Part shown: positions 1 to 10,388 of the stretch, piece after piece | Position numbering within the stretch: the stretch's first letter is position 1 | Layout of the letters: the number at the start of each line of letters is the position of its first letter | Assembly (NCBI GenBank): GCA_963790875.1 | Contig: CAWBQT010000003.1 | Location: 558,001 to 622,000, forward strand | Reading direction: 5' to 3' | Source of the DNA: AP-15 sp963790875 | GTDB lineage: Bacteria; Pseudomonadota; Alphaproteobacteria; ATCC43930; CGMCC-115725 | DNA: 64,000 nucleotides | Notes under the pieces: generated by a model | What the model saw: only the letters and a program-made list of their open reading frames with translations | What the model was told of the DNA's origin: nothing | Databases searched by the model: none | Translations under genes and position numbers: made by a program

Positions 1-64
1 GGTTCTTCGAGGTCATTTCCGTCGCGCGGGACGATTGCCGTCCTTCGCCCAAAGGAGAAACGCC

Positions 65-1264
65 ATGGATGGGATCACGACACCGCCGAATTGTCTGAGC
101 GGCATCAAGGTTCTCGACCTCACCCAATTCGAGGCCGGGACGACCTGCACCGAGGCGCTGGCCTGGATGGGCGCCGATGTCGTCAAGGTGGAGAACCCGG
201 ATGGCGGCGAGGCCGGCCGGCGCGGCGTCGCCGACCCTTATTACTTCATGATGTACAACGCCAACAAACGCTCGATCACGGTCAATCTCAAATCCGAGCG
301 CGGGCTGGCGCTGGTCAAGGAGATGGCGAAACAGGCCGACGTATTTGCCGAGAATTTCGGCCCGGGCGTCGTCGAACGGCTGGGTCTCGGTTATGACGTG
401 GTGAGCGCGCTGAACCCGCGCATCATTTACGCCCAGGTCAAGGGCTTCGGCGTCGGCAGTCCTTATGAGAAGGGCTTGTGCTTCGACCCGATAGCGCAGG
501 CTTGCGGCGGCGCGATGAGCATTACCGGCGAAGCCGGCGGGCGGCCGCTGAAGCCGGGGCCGACGATCGGCGACACCGGCACCGGCATGCTGTTGGCCTT
601 CAGCATCGTCAGTGCGCTCTATCAGCGGCGAGAGACCGGCAAGGGCCGGCGATTGCAGGCGGCGATGCAAGACTCGGTCATGCATTACAGCCGCGGCATG
701 TTCATCAGGCAGGCGCAGTCCGGCAAGGCGGCGTCGCGCCAGCCGATCGGCGGCAATGCCCCGCACGGGATCTATCCGTGCAAGCCCGGCGGTCCCAACG
801 ACTATGTTTATCTGTTGACGAGCCGGGCCAATCCCGAGCATTGGCCGCGTCTTCTAAAACTGATCGGGCGCGAGGATCTGATCGGCGACCCGCGCTACGA
901 CAAGGCCGCTGCGCGCGTCGAACGCGAGGCCGAAGTCAACGAGCTGATCGCCCAATGGACGCGCGAACACACCAAGGAAGAGGCGATGGCGCTGATCTCA
1001 GGCGCCGGGGTGCCGGCCGGCGCGGTGTTCGATTCGATGGAATTGACTAACGAGCCGACCTTCTGGCAACGCGGCATTCTGCAGACGATGCATCACGGCG
1101 ACTGGCAGATGACGATGCCGACCTGGCCGGTGCGGTTCGATGGCGTCCCGGCGCCGGTCAAGCCGGCACCGCTGCTCGGCGAGCACACCGCCGAGGCGCT
1201 CGGCGAATGGCTCGGCCTCGGCGCCGCCGAGATCGATGCGCTGCACAAGGACGGCACCGTCTGA
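65..1264 (+). CDS. CaiB/BaiF family III CoA-transferase
   Basis: Predicted cytosolic enzyme that moves CoA between carboxylic acids. The 399-residue length is normal for family III CoA-transferases. The opening LSGIKVLDLTQFEAG and the run GADVVKVENPDGG are family hallmarks, and Asp170 in IGDTGTGM matches the aspartate that forms the acyl-anhydride intermediate in formyl-CoA transferase. The ATG at 65 is preferred over the upstream ATG at 35 because AAAGGAG lies 7 bases before it. The gene stands upstream of an MFS/oxygenase/aldehyde dehydrogenase set and may activate a carboxylic acid in the same catabolism. The substrate cannot be read from sequence. Confidence 0.9.
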   Translation: MDGITTPPNCLSGIKVLDLTQFEAGTTCTEALAWMGADVVKVENPDGGEAGRRGVADPYYFMMYNANKRSITVNLKSERGLALVKEMAKQADVFAENFGPGVVERLGLGYDVVSALNPRIIYAQVKGFGVGSPYEKGLCFDPIAQACGGAMSITGEAGGRPLKPGPTIGDTGTGMLLAFSIVSALYQRRETGKGRRLQAAMQDSVMHYSRGMFIRQAQSGKAASRQPIGGNAPHGIYPCKPGGPNDYVYLLTSRANPEHWPRLLKLIGREDLIGDPRYDKAAARVEREAEVNELIAQWTREHTKEEAMALISGAGVPAGAVFDSMELTNEPTFWQRGILQTMHHGDWQMTMPTWPVRFDGVPAPVKPAPLLGEHTAEALGEWLGLGAAEIDALHKDGTV

Positions 1265-1290
1265 CGACAAGTCGCCCAAGCCCTCCCTCG

Positions 1291-1413
1291 CGCCCCTCAC
1301 CCCGGCCCTCTTGGCGCATCGAAGATGCGCCACCCGACAGGCGCGCGTATGCGCGCGCCGAGAGGGGCAAGCGGGGCGAGGGAGGGACCCGCGATAGCGG
1401 CAGGGTGAGGGGC
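1291..1413. repeat. dispersed intergenic repeat, copy 1
   Basis: A GC-rich stretch with the core GCGCATCGAAGATGCGCCAC followed by CCGACAGGCGC, flanked by CCCCTCACCC and its complement GGGTGAGGGG. The same core recurs at about 6997-7120. It looks like a structured dispersed intergenic repeat, not coding sequence. Confidence 0.6.
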
Positions 1414-1498
1414 GAATCGCAACGAGGCAGAACGAAGACGTTCGTCCTGACTCCACGATCCGCAAATACCGCAGCCTCGCGGCGCGGGGAACGCGCGA

Positions 1499-1720
1499 TC
1501 AGGCCGCCAGCAACGGGTCGCTGACCCGGCCGCCGAAACGCCGGGCGAAGGCGTCGCCTTCCTCCGCGATTTTGAACTCGAGCCGCACCAGAACAATCGG
1601 CCCAACGCCATGGCAACTGAAGGTCGAAGGCTCCCAGCGCCGCTCATCAAGCCACATCCGCATCGCGGCCATTTGCTCGCAAAGTTCGCCAGCTTCCAGG
1701 TCGATCTCGACAGTCCGCAT
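1499..1720 (-). CDS. small conserved hypothetical protein (73 aa)
   Basis: A leftward ORF of 73 residues beginning MRTVEIDLEAGELCEQ and ending RFGGRVSDPLLAA. The balanced composition and the alternating hydrophobic run GPIVLVRLEFKIAEEGDAFA look like a genuine small alpha/beta protein, unlike the arginine-rich shadows around it. I recall similar short hypothetical proteins in rhizobial genomes but cannot name a family. It lies alone between the CoA-transferase and the MFS gene. Function unknown. Confidence 0.6.
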   Translation of the reverse strand: MRTVEIDLEAGELCEQMAAMRMWLDERRWEPSTFSCHGVGPIVLVRLEFKIAEEGDAFARRFGGRVSDPLLAA

Positions 1721-1898
1721 GTTCTCGCTCGATTACCGTTGGCGCGGACATGATACCAGCGCGCGGCCGATGGCGGAGCGGAGTTCGGCCAACGCTCATC
1801 TTTTTGCCACAGGCCTGTTCCACTACCGGCTTTGCGGGTAAAAGCTTTTGTAATCTCCGGTCGGATAAGCGAAGGAGGCCGCGCGATATCGATGCCGG

Positions 1899-3119
1899 TT
1901 GCGCAAGGGGGGTAGGACAGGGCGTGACGACGACCAGGGTAGGACTGTGCTAGGGCGCGGCGAGGCCGTTTCGCGTGCCATCGTTGGCGTCGTCGCTTTC
2001 GCGCTGTTCATGGATTACCTGATTTACGGCCTGTTGATCCCGCTCACCCCCTATTCGCCGGCGCATGCGACGAGCGGAGAGGAACTCGGGATGCTCTACG
2101 GCAGTTATTCCGTCGGCGTCCTCGTCGCCACTCCGCTTTTTGGCTGGCTCGGCGATCGGGTCGGCTATCGCCGATTGATCATCGGCGGCGTCGCATTGTC
2201 GGCCGCGGCGCTCGTGCTGTTTCGCTTTGCACCGCAGTTTGAATTGTTGCTGCTTGCCCGGCTGTTTCAGGGCGCCGCCTCGGCCGCAAGCTGGACCGCC
2301 GGTCTCGCGCTGATCGCCGAGCATTATCCGGAGCGGCGGGTCGAGATGATGGGTCTGGCGCTGATGGGCAGCACCGCCGGCTCGCTGCTCGGCCCGATCA
2401 TGGGCGGATTGCTCTACGAGTTCGGCGGCTACGCCCTGCCCTTTGCCGTGACCGGGGCACTGGTCGCGGTCGATGCCGGGCTTTGTCTGCTCCTGCTGCC
2501 GCGCCCGCGGGCCCGCCCGGCCGCCAGTTCCAGCGTCTGGCCGCTGTTGTTCGACCGCTCCGTCGTGGTCGCGGCGACAGCGGTCGGGCTGGCGGCTATC
2601 GGCTGGGGCATCATCGAGCCGCTGCTGCCGCCGCAGCTCGTGCGCTCCGGCGTCCCGCCATGGGTGATCGGCCTCATTTTCACGATCGGGTCGATCGCCT
2701 ATGGGCTCAGCGCGCCGCTCGTAAGCTGGGTTTCGAACCGCGTGCCGATCCGCGTGTTGATCGCCGGAGGCACCGCCGCGATGGCGATCTCGCTGCCGCT
2801 TCTCAGCCTCTACCGCGGCGCCGTCGCGGCCGGCATCGGGCTCAGCCTCGTCAGCGTCTGCTATGCGTTCATGCTCAACCCGACATCGGCGGAACTCGGC
2901 GACGCCGTCGACCGGCGCGGCATGACCTGCTACGCCGCGGTCTACGCAATCTACAACATCGCCTATGCGGTCGGGCAGATGGCGGCCAGCAGCTTTGCCT
3001 CGGCGGCGTCGGGCAGCCTCAGCTTTTTCCAGGTGCTGCTGTGCGTAAGTGGCGCCTTGATCCTGTTCATGCCGCTGTTGCTGCTGCGCCCGTCGCCGGT
3101 GCCGCAAACATCGCCATAG
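1899..3119 (+). CDS. MFS transporter
   Basis: Integral inner-membrane carrier of about 400 residues with roughly 12 hydrophobic segments. The loop after the second helix, GWLGDRVGYRRL, is the MFS motif A (G-x3-D-R-x-G-x-R). The GTG at 1947 follows AGGGTAGGA and gives a shorter N-terminus, so it may be the true start. The gene ends 29 bases before the oxygenase gene and is probably co-transcribed with it and with the aldehyde dehydrogenase. It is therefore likely to import the oxygenase substrate, though the substrate is unknown. Confidence 0.85.
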   Translation: MRKGGRTGRDDDQGRTVLGRGEAVSRAIVGVVAFALFMDYLIYGLLIPLTPYSPAHATSGEELGMLYGSYSVGVLVATPLFGWLGDRVGYRRLIIGGVALSAAALVLFRFAPQFELLLLARLFQGAASAASWTAGLALIAEHYPERRVEMMGLALMGSTAGSLLGPIMGGLLYEFGGYALPFAVTGALVAVDAGLCLLLLPRPRARPAASSSVWPLLFDRSVVVAATAVGLAAIGWGIIEPLLPPQLVRSGVPPWVIGLIFTIGSIAYGLSAPLVSWVSNRVPIRVLIAGGTAAMAISLPLLSLYRGAVAAGIGLSLVSVCYAFMLNPTSAELGDAVDRRGMTCYAAVYAIYNIAYAVGQMAASSFASAASGSLSFFQVLLCVSGALILFMPLLLLRPSPVPQTSP

Positions 3120-3148
3120 CTTCGTGTATTCGAGAGGAGCACATCCGG

Positions 3149-5450
3149 ATGAGCCAGATCGCCGACAATCCCGCCCAATTGCGCACGGCTCTCGATCGCG
3201 GCGAATCGCTGCCCGCCCATTGGTACACCGATCCGTCGATCACCGCCGCAGAGATTGCCCAGATCTTCCGCAAGGCCTGGAATTACATCGGGCCGATTTG
3301 TCGGCTGAAAAACCTCGGCGATTACATCACCGGCTATGCCGGCGAGGTGCCGGTCGTCGTGATCCGCAACGAGACGGGGCTCGCCGGCTTCGTCAATGTC
3401 TGCCGGCACCGACGCCACGAGGTCATGAAAGGCCATGGCAACGCCAGGGTCATGCAATGCGGCTATCACGCCTGGACCTATGATCTGAGCGGCCTCCTGA
3501 AAGGCGCGCCGCGCTCGGCCGGCGAGCCGAATTTCCGGCTGGAAAATTTCCCGCTATTGCCGATCAGGGCCGAGGCTCTCGGCCCGTTCGTGTTCGCCAA
3601 CCTCGATCGCGAAGCGGCGCCGGTCGCCGCCTATTACGGTCCGGTGCTCGACATTATCAAAGGCAGCGGCGTCGATCTCGACACGCTCGAACTCTACGAG
3701 CGCGAGGAGTGGCAATCGCATTCGAACTGGAAGACGATGCTCGAGAATTATCTCGAATGCTATCATTGCGCGGTCGCGCATCCGAGCTTCAGCGCGGCGA
3801 TCGATGTGCGCCAGGAGAACTACAATCTGACGGCGCATGGCTGGTTCTCGAGTTCAGCTCGGCCAGGTCCGCCCGTCCGCCCTCGAAGGGCGGAGCCAAG
3901 TCAAGATCTACGACGTGACTGGCGAAGTCGCGGAGTCGCAATACCATTTGTTGTTTCCGAACATGACGATCAACATCAATCCGGGTTTCCCGAACCTGTC
4001 GATCGACGTGTGGATGGCGGACGGGCCGAATGCGACGAAGGGATTTTCGGAACAGTATTTCGCACCTGGCGTCACCGAAGAATTCGCCGGCGACCTGATC
4101 GCGTTCAACAAGGAGGTCGGCGCCGAGGACGACGTCTTGACCGATTCGGTGCAGCGCGGGCTGTTGGGCGGCCTGCCGGAGCGCGGCCGGTTTCTGACCA
4201 ACAGCGAGCATCTCGTCGTCCATTTCCAGAAATTGATCGTCGACGCCGTCACCGGCGGCGAGGCGGCGTTGCTCCCGGCGGCCGCCGCCGCGGCGCCGGC
4301 GCTGTCGCGCACGATCCCGCTGCTGCCGGATGCGTCGGCGGTGCCTGACAGCGAGCGCAATGCCTATTTCGAACTCGAAGTCGCCAGGGTCGAGCCCGAG
4401 AGCGAGATAATCCGCTCGTTCTACTTGCGCCGTACCGACGGCAAGCCGCTCGAGCCATGGATCGCCGGTCAATTCCTGCCGATCCGGGTTGCGGTCCCCG
4501 GCCAATCGCAGCCGGTGTTGCGTACGTTCACGCTGTCGACGACGCCGAACCCGGACCACTACCGGCTGTCGATCCGGCGCGGCGGCGAGCATTCGCTGGT
4601 CTCCCGCCATCTGCACGAGAACGGCAAACCGGGCCTACGCATCGAGGCGATGACGCCGCGCGGCAAATTCGTGCTGACGCCCGGCGAGCGCCCGGTCGTG
4701 TTCGTTTCCGGCGGCGTCGGCATCACGCCGATGATCGCGATGGCCAATCAGATCGTCGAGGACGGGCGCCGGACCGGTAAGTTCCGCCCGGCCTGGTTCG
4801 TGCACGGCACCAACAACGGCCGAGTCCACGCCTTCGCCGGGCACGTCCGAGAACTCGCCGCGGCGCATCCGGCAATGCGTGTCCATATCCGCTACAGCCA
4901 GCCCGGCGGCGACGATCGGCTCGGCGCCACGCATGACGGCGAGGGCCACGTCACGATAGACGTGCTGAGACAGCTGCTGCCGTTCGACGACTACGATTTC
5001 TACCTGTGCGGGCCGCCGCCTTTCATGCAGTCGCTCTATGACGGATTGAGCGCGATCGGCGTCCGCCGCGAGCGCATCCATTACGAATCCTTCGGCGCCG
5101 GGACCGCGCTGAAACCCGAGGCCAAACCCGAGGCGCCGCTGCGCGCCGGGCAGGTCGTCGACGGCGCAGTGCCGGTCCGCTTTGCGAAATCTTCGATGAC
5201 GGCAGAGTGGTCGCGCGACCGGGGAACCTTGCTCGAACTTGCCGAGTCGGTCGGGCTGGCGCCGGTGTTCGGCTGCCGCTCCGGCATCTGCGGAACTTGC
5301 GCCACGCGGATCACGAGCGGTGCCGTCGACTATGTCGAGGAGCCGCTGGCCCCGCGCGGCGAAGGCCAGGTGCTGCTGTGCTGCTCGGTCCCGGCCGCAA
5401 CAGCCGCTGTGCCCGGCGGCGCCAACCCCGGCATCGTGCTCGATCTCTAG
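3149..5450 (+). CDS. Rieske oxygenase fused to FNR/2Fe-2S reductase (one frameshift)
   Basis: One long gene in two frames. The first part has the Rieske ligands CRH and CGYH and a mononuclear-iron site NYLECYHCAVAH, where Glu stands at the usual bridging-Asp position, as in carnitine and betaine-type oxygenases. The second part ends the oxygenase and, after an alanine linker, carries a flavin site (LRTFTLST), an NAD site (GGVGITPM, YLCGPPPFM) and a C-terminal plant-type ferredoxin (C-x4-C-x2-C and a last Cys). Electron delivery and catalysis would lie on one chain of about 766 residues. The frame changes at 3853-3854, where one T of a TT pair is extra. Deleting it restores GWFSSQLGQVRPS. RBS GAGAGGAG precedes ATG 3149. 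The next gene, an ALDH, suggests that N-dealkylation or C-N cleavage yields an aldehyde (inference). Confidence 0.85.
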
Positions 5451-5466
5451 GCCGGCGGGCGGGGCA

Positions 5467-6985
5467 ATGAACGCCGAACAGGCGAAGACCCTGATGCGGG
5501 AGGATTTCCACCGCCGCGCCGCGGCATTGCGTCCCGAAACCCGCATGCTGATCGACGGCAGGCTCGTCGAAGCGCAATCCGGCAAGCGGTTCGAGACCGT
5601 CAACCCGGCGACGGGCGAGGTCGTTGCGGCGGTACCGTCGGGTGACGCCGGCGAGGTCGATCTCGCCGTCGCCGCCGCGCGCCGCTCCTTCAAATCCGGC
5701 ATCTGGTCGCGACTTCGAACCGCGTTCGCGGATGGACGTGCTGTACCGCTTCGCGGCGGCAATCAACGAGCACGCGCTCGAATTTGCGCTGCTCGACTCG
5801 CTCGATGTCGGGAAGCCGGTCACCGACATGCTGACCGGCGACGTGCCGGCGGCGGCGCTGACGTTTCAATATTTCGCCGAGACGATCGACAAGCTCGAGG
5901 GCGTCGTCACCACGACCGCCAGCGATGCGTTTCATTACATCCTGCGCCAGCCTCTGGGAGTCGTCGGCTGCATCACGCCATGGAATTATCCGCTCTTGAT
6001 CAGCGCCTGGAAGGCGGCGCCGGCGCTGGCGGCCGGCAATTCCGTCGTGTTGAAGCCGGCGCAGCAGTCGCCGCTCTCGGCGGTGCTGCTCGCCCAGCTT
6101 TTCCTCGAAGCCGGCGGGCCTCCCGGCGTGTTCAATATCGTGCACGGCACCGGCGGCACGGTCGGCAAGGCGCTGGCCCTGCACATGGACGTCGACAAGA
6201 TCAGCTTCACCGGCTCGACCGAGATCGGCAAGCTGATGATGGTGTATGCCGGCCAGTCCAATCTGAAGCGCGTCACCGTCGAGACCGGCGGAAAATCGCC
6301 GCAGATCATCACCGCCGAGGTCCCCGACCTCGACCGGGCGGTCGACTACGCGATCACCGGGATCTATGCCAACAAGGGCGAAATGTGCAGCGCCGGCTCG
6401 CGCCTCCTCGTGCAACGCGCGATCCACGACGAATTCGTCGAGAAATTCGCAGCCAAGGTGGCGAGCGCCTTCCGCATCGGCGACCCGCTCGACCCGGCGA
6501 CGACGATGGGGCCGCTCGTCAACCGTACCCAGCAGCAGCGCGTCCTGTCCTATATCGACATCGGCAAAAAAGAGGGCGCTAGATTGGCGCTCGGCGGCGC
6601 GCCGCCCGAGGGTTTCGCCGATGGCGCCTATGTCGCGCCGACCCTGTTCACCGGCGTCAGCCCGGCGATGACGATCGCCCGCGAGGAGATCTTCGGGCCG
6701 GTCGCTGCGGTCGTGCCGTTCGGCACGATCGGCGAGGCCGTCGAGATCGCCAACGATACGATCTTTGGCCTGGCCGCCGGCATCTGGACCCGCGATCTTG
6801 CGACCGCGCATAAGATGGCGCGCGACATCGACGCCGGCGTGATCTGGATCAATTGCTACGACCACGGCGACATGACCCAGCCCTGGGGAGGGTTCAAGCA
6901 ATCGGGGACCGGGCGCGACAAATGCCTCGAAACCCTGCTGACCGTCACCCAGACCAAATCGGTGTGGATTCATCTGGGCGATTAG
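5467..6985 (+). CDS. NAD(P)-dependent aldehyde dehydrogenase (one frameshift)
   Basis: Aldehyde dehydrogenase superfamily, about 505 residues. It starts MNAEQAKTLMREDFHRRAA and shows CITPWNYPLL, the cofactor loop FTGSTEIGKLMM, the general-base region VTVETGGKSPQII, the catalytic cysteine in NKGEMCSAGSRLLVQ, and EEIFGPV. The reading frame changes near 5713-5718. Dropping one base gives IWSRLEPRSRMDVLYRF, the expected family sequence. The gene starts 16 bases after the oxygenase-reductase gene and probably oxidises the aldehyde that enzyme releases. It resembles betaine-aldehyde or 4-hydroxymuconic-type dehydrogenases, but specificity is not certain. Confidence 0.88.
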
Positions 6986-6996
6986 GCTAGGGCGCT

Positions 6997-7120
6997 GCCC
7001 CTCACCCTCCCGCTATCGCGGCGCCCCTGGCGCATCGCAGATGCACCACCCGACAGGCGCCCGCATGCGTGCGCCGAGAGGGCTCCCCGCTCGCGGGGAG
7101 AGGGTTGCGGCGAGGGGCCT
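6997..7120. repeat. dispersed intergenic repeat, copy 2
   Basis: Shares with 1291-1413 the core GGCGCATCGCAGATGCACCA followed by CCCGACAGGCGC and CGCCGAGAGG. Here CCCTCACCCTCCCGCTATCGCG is the complement of the distal part of copy 1, so the family can be inverted internally. An open frame runs through it into the porin gene but the composition is repeat-like. Confidence 0.6.
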
Positions 7121-7214
7121 CGGTGAGCACCGCGGTACAACTCGGTCGAAAACCGTTCTCGCTCGGCATCCCTGTCGGCAAAATTCGCGGCGGGCCGATC
7201 GCCGCGAACCCCAA

Positions 7215-8438
7215 GTGTCGGCCGCGCTGGTGATTGTTCTCGCCCTCGGCGCGTCACCGCCGGCTGCGGCTGCCGGCTATGGCCATCAGGTCTCGCCGGA
7301 AATCCCGCCGTCGGCGCGTGAAATTCTTGCCGAGCCCAATGTCGCAGCGGGGCTCGACCCGCTTTACGACCAGTATCTTGCGTGGAAGGAGCAGATCCAG
7401 AACCAGTACAATATAGAATACTCGTTGCAATCTTCGTTGTTGCCGCAATGGGCGGCGCCAAACGGCAGTGCGCCGGCGATCGACTTCGTCTGGACCCCGA
7501 CGCTGACCTGGAAGCCGTTCGCCGGCACGGCTATCGGCTCGGGGACATTCATCTTTTCGGCGCAACAGAACCAGTTCTGGAGCGGCACCAATACGACGAC
7601 GATGCAAACCCGTCTCGGCCTGTTGGCCCCGCCGAGCGATTGGTTCTCCGATACGATCGACTATGCCCAGCTGACCTACACGCATACGCTGCCGGGGGAA
7701 TGGCGCTGGCTCTCGGCGACGATCGGGCAATACGGGTTCAGCCTGTACGACGCCAATCAATACGCCGGCAACGGGCAGACGAATTTCGTCAATTACGCGC
7801 TGGCGCAGAACGCGACGCAGACTTATGGCAGCGCCGGGCTCGGCGGCTATCTGGAGGCGGCGCCGAGGACCCTTGACCTGGTCTTTGCCGGTGGCTATCA
7901 GGACGCGACGAACCTTACCGGGTCGACGATCACGGCGGCCGGCCTCGCCGCCGGCAAGATCGCCTATTTTCTCGCCGCAAGATGGACACCGAAATTCCTC
8001 GCGGGCGGCTCCTATGGCCTCCTCTGGTATGCCGTGCCGGCCTTGCCCGAGAACGAATTGCCGGCGTCGCACGGTCTTTCTTTCAGTGCCGCGCAGAATC
8101 TGAATTCGCAATGGGGCCTATTTCTGCGCGCCAATACCGCGACCGGGCTGACGAGCTCGATCGCCAGCTCGGTCGCCTGGGGCGTCGTCCGCAACGACCC
8201 GTTCCGCCATGATCCGCTCGATCAACTGGGGTTCGGCATCGCCTGGAACCAGACGAACATGGCCGCCGTCGCCGCCCCGGCGCGCAACGCCGAGTGGCTC
8301 GCCGAAGCCTATTACAATTATACCGTCTTCAAGGGCTTGCAGGTGGCGCCCGACATCCAGCTCTATCCCGACCCGGCATTGGCCCCGGCCTCCGGTCCAA
8401 TCGCCATCTTCATGCTGCGCGCGACCGCCACGTTCTAA
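7215..8438 (+). CDS. OprB-family carbohydrate-selective porin
   Basis: Predicted outer-membrane beta-barrel of about 407 residues. From the GTG at 7215 the protein opens with a signal peptide (hydrophobic core ALVIVLALGA, then SPPAAAA). The mature part alternates aromatic beta-strands and ends EAYYNYTVFKGLQVAPDIQLYPDP and IFMLRATATF, the C-terminal pattern of OprB-like porins with a terminal Phe. An upstream ATG in frame at 7041 would add only repeat sequence and was rejected. No clear ribosome site precedes the GTG, so the exact start is uncertain. It may allow uptake of sugars or other small solutes. Confidence 0.75.
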   Translation: MSAALVIVLALGASPPAAAAGYGHQVSPEIPPSAREILAEPNVAAGLDPLYDQYLAWKEQIQNQYNIEYSLQSSLLPQWAAPNGSAPAIDFVWTPTLTWKPFAGTAIGSGTFIFSAQQNQFWSGTNTTTMQTRLGLLAPPSDWFSDTIDYAQLTYTHTLPGEWRWLSATIGQYGFSLYDANQYAGNGQTNFVNYALAQNATQTYGSAGLGGYLEAAPRTLDLVFAGGYQDATNLTGSTITAAGLAAGKIAYFLAARWTPKFLAGGSYGLLWYAVPALPENELPASHGLSFSAAQNLNSQWGLFLRANTATGLTSSIASSVAWGVVRNDPFRHDPLDQLGFGIAWNQTNMAAVAAPARNAEWLAEAYYNYTVFKGLQVAPDIQLYPDPALAPASGPIAIFMLRATATF

Positions 8439-8681
8439 CGCGATATTCCGCATACCGCCTGCCGAAAATGCGCCATTCTGGGCGGAATCCCGGAGCGCGG
8501 CCCCCGGGTCCGCGTGCTGCGCCGCCCGAGGCTTTGGCAAGCCGCCTTAGCGCGGAGCCCGCGCGGGACGCCGGGCCTACTTGATCTCGAAGACGATACG
8601 AATTTTAGCGTGTGGCCGGTCCGCCGGGTGTGGCATAAAAAGCCTCGTTTCTGCCGACCCGGACCTTAGAGAACTTGGCTC

Positions 8682-10377
8682 ATGGCCGACATTGCCATCC
8701 TCGGTAACGGCGTAGCCGCCAACCTGGCGGCGGCGCATTTTCGCAAGACGATGCCCGAACTAGGGATTGCAGTCATCGGCGATGTCGGCGAGCGCAGGCC
8801 GGTCGTGGGCGAGGCACTCGTCGAGATCAGCACCCACTTCATCCGGGAGATCGGTCTTGGTCAGCTTCTCGTTGAGCGGCATCACCCGAAATACGGACTG
8901 ACCTATTACTATAAGACCAATCTCGACGACCCCTCGGATCGCACGTATATCGTGGACGAGTCGCCGCATGTACCACCTTTCCCATCGTTTCTGATCAACC
9001 GCTTCACGTTCGATCGGGACCTCCGCGCCCACAACCTCGCCAACGGTATCGCCTTCCACCCTGGACGCGCCGTCGCCGTCGAGCTGGGCGGCAAAGATCG
9101 ACTACATCGTGTCGCAATCGAGAACGAGGGGCGGCAGAGGCACGAGATCAGCTGCCAGTGGCTGATCGACGCAACCGGACGAAACAGGATGCTGGGCAGA
9201 AAGCTTGGCCTGCATCGGAAAACGCCATTGCAAAAAAACGTGTATTGGTTCCGGCTTGTCGATTTCGATCCGGCGCTCCTGTCGCGCATCCGGCCTGTTA
9301 AAAAAGACAATCGTAGTTTTGACTCCTACTATTGCACGCATCATTTTTTCGGCAAGGGGAACTGGATATGGTGCATCCCGATAGTATCGGAACAGCACTC
9401 GACGATGATCAGCATCGGCATCACCTATCGCCAAGACCTGTACCCGGGCGAAATCCGTACGATTGATCAATTTCTTGACTACGTTGCCGGAGAGCACCCG
9501 GTCGTCGTCGATCTCGTGAAAAGTGGCCACCTCGACGACAGCAATTTTTATAAATCTTACATGTACGAGACGCGGCAACATTACTCGCCTGACCGATGGT
9601 TCATCATCGGCGACGCCGGCGATACGGTTGATCCGTTATACAGCCACGGCCTGGCCCTGATCTCGGTGCAAGCCCGGCAAGTCGGCGAAGCAATCAAAAG
9701 AGGAAATAGTGGCGAGCCGATCGATCAGTTCCTCGCGGAGTGCGACTTGGCCTTTACCAGCATGCACCGGTTGGCAACCGAGGAAATTACCCACCTATAC
9801 GAGGTTATGCATGACCCGTTTCGATGCCATCTGCGCATGCACCTCGCTATCCTATTGATTTTTCGAACTCGCGACACCGCTGATCTTTAATGGATATATG
9901 TGGGACCCGATCGGCGTCAAACTGTTCAATCGCTTGGTGCAACGAAGCGTCGTGGCCGGCGATTTCGAGCATTGGAAGCGGCTGATCGACGCCGTCGGTT
10001 CGGTGCCGCACGACCGGCCGCTCAACAGTTACCTAAAAGTACAGTCACCATTTTCATTGAATTACGCGTTCTTTGAAAGATTGGACGAAGACGAGATTCC
10101 GGGCTCGATCTCCGGCATGTTGTTCTATCTGAGCAGGTTGCGGTTGCATCTGCTGCGAAATCTGGGATGGCGCGGGGCTACGGCGTTCGATCAGCAACTG
10201 GCTTTGCTGCGAGATCTTGCGCGCGCTTTGGCAATTCGGTTGCTGTTCCATGGAAAGAGCCTGCGCAAGAACAGATTTCTCAGAAGACTGGTCTCCGGCT
10301 CTTCCGGCGAGCCGAAGATCAGTAGTTTTTCCGAAAATCGCCAGACGAGCGGTGATCTTTCGACCCGGATCGGCTGA
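8682..10377 (+). CDS. flavin-dependent halogenase-like oxidoreductase (one frameshift)
   Basis: FAD enzyme of about 564 residues. It has a dinucleotide loop near residue 8 (GNGVAANLAA), the WxWxIP motif of flavin-dependent halogenases at residues 228-233 (WIWCIP), Lys70 in HPKYGLTYYY at the place of the halogenase catalytic lysine, and a second FAD site GDAGDTVDPLYSHG. The frame breaks in a T5 run at 9859-9863. With four T the reading is LLIFELATPLIFNGYMWDPIGVKL, continuous with the downstream open frame. Whether it halogenates, hydroxylates or reduces is unproven, because many WxWxIP relatives are untested. First gene of a DevBCA / type III PKS cluster, ending 11 bases before the adaptor gene. 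Confidence 0.75.
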
Positions 10378-10388
10378 GGGAGGGAACG

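Noticed and set aside
1..64. Possible 3-prime end of an upstream gene
   Set aside because: No frame gives a stop and composition that clearly support a coding end in so few bases.
2483..4348. 621-codon plus-strand ORF across the MFS gene and oxygenase
   Set aside because: Its first 220 codons are a shadow of the MFS gene; only the part from ATG 3149 is real and belongs to the oxygenase.
7041..7214. N-terminal extension of the porin gene from ATG 7041
   Set aside because: It translates the dispersed intergenic repeat; a signal peptide begins cleanly at GTG 7215.
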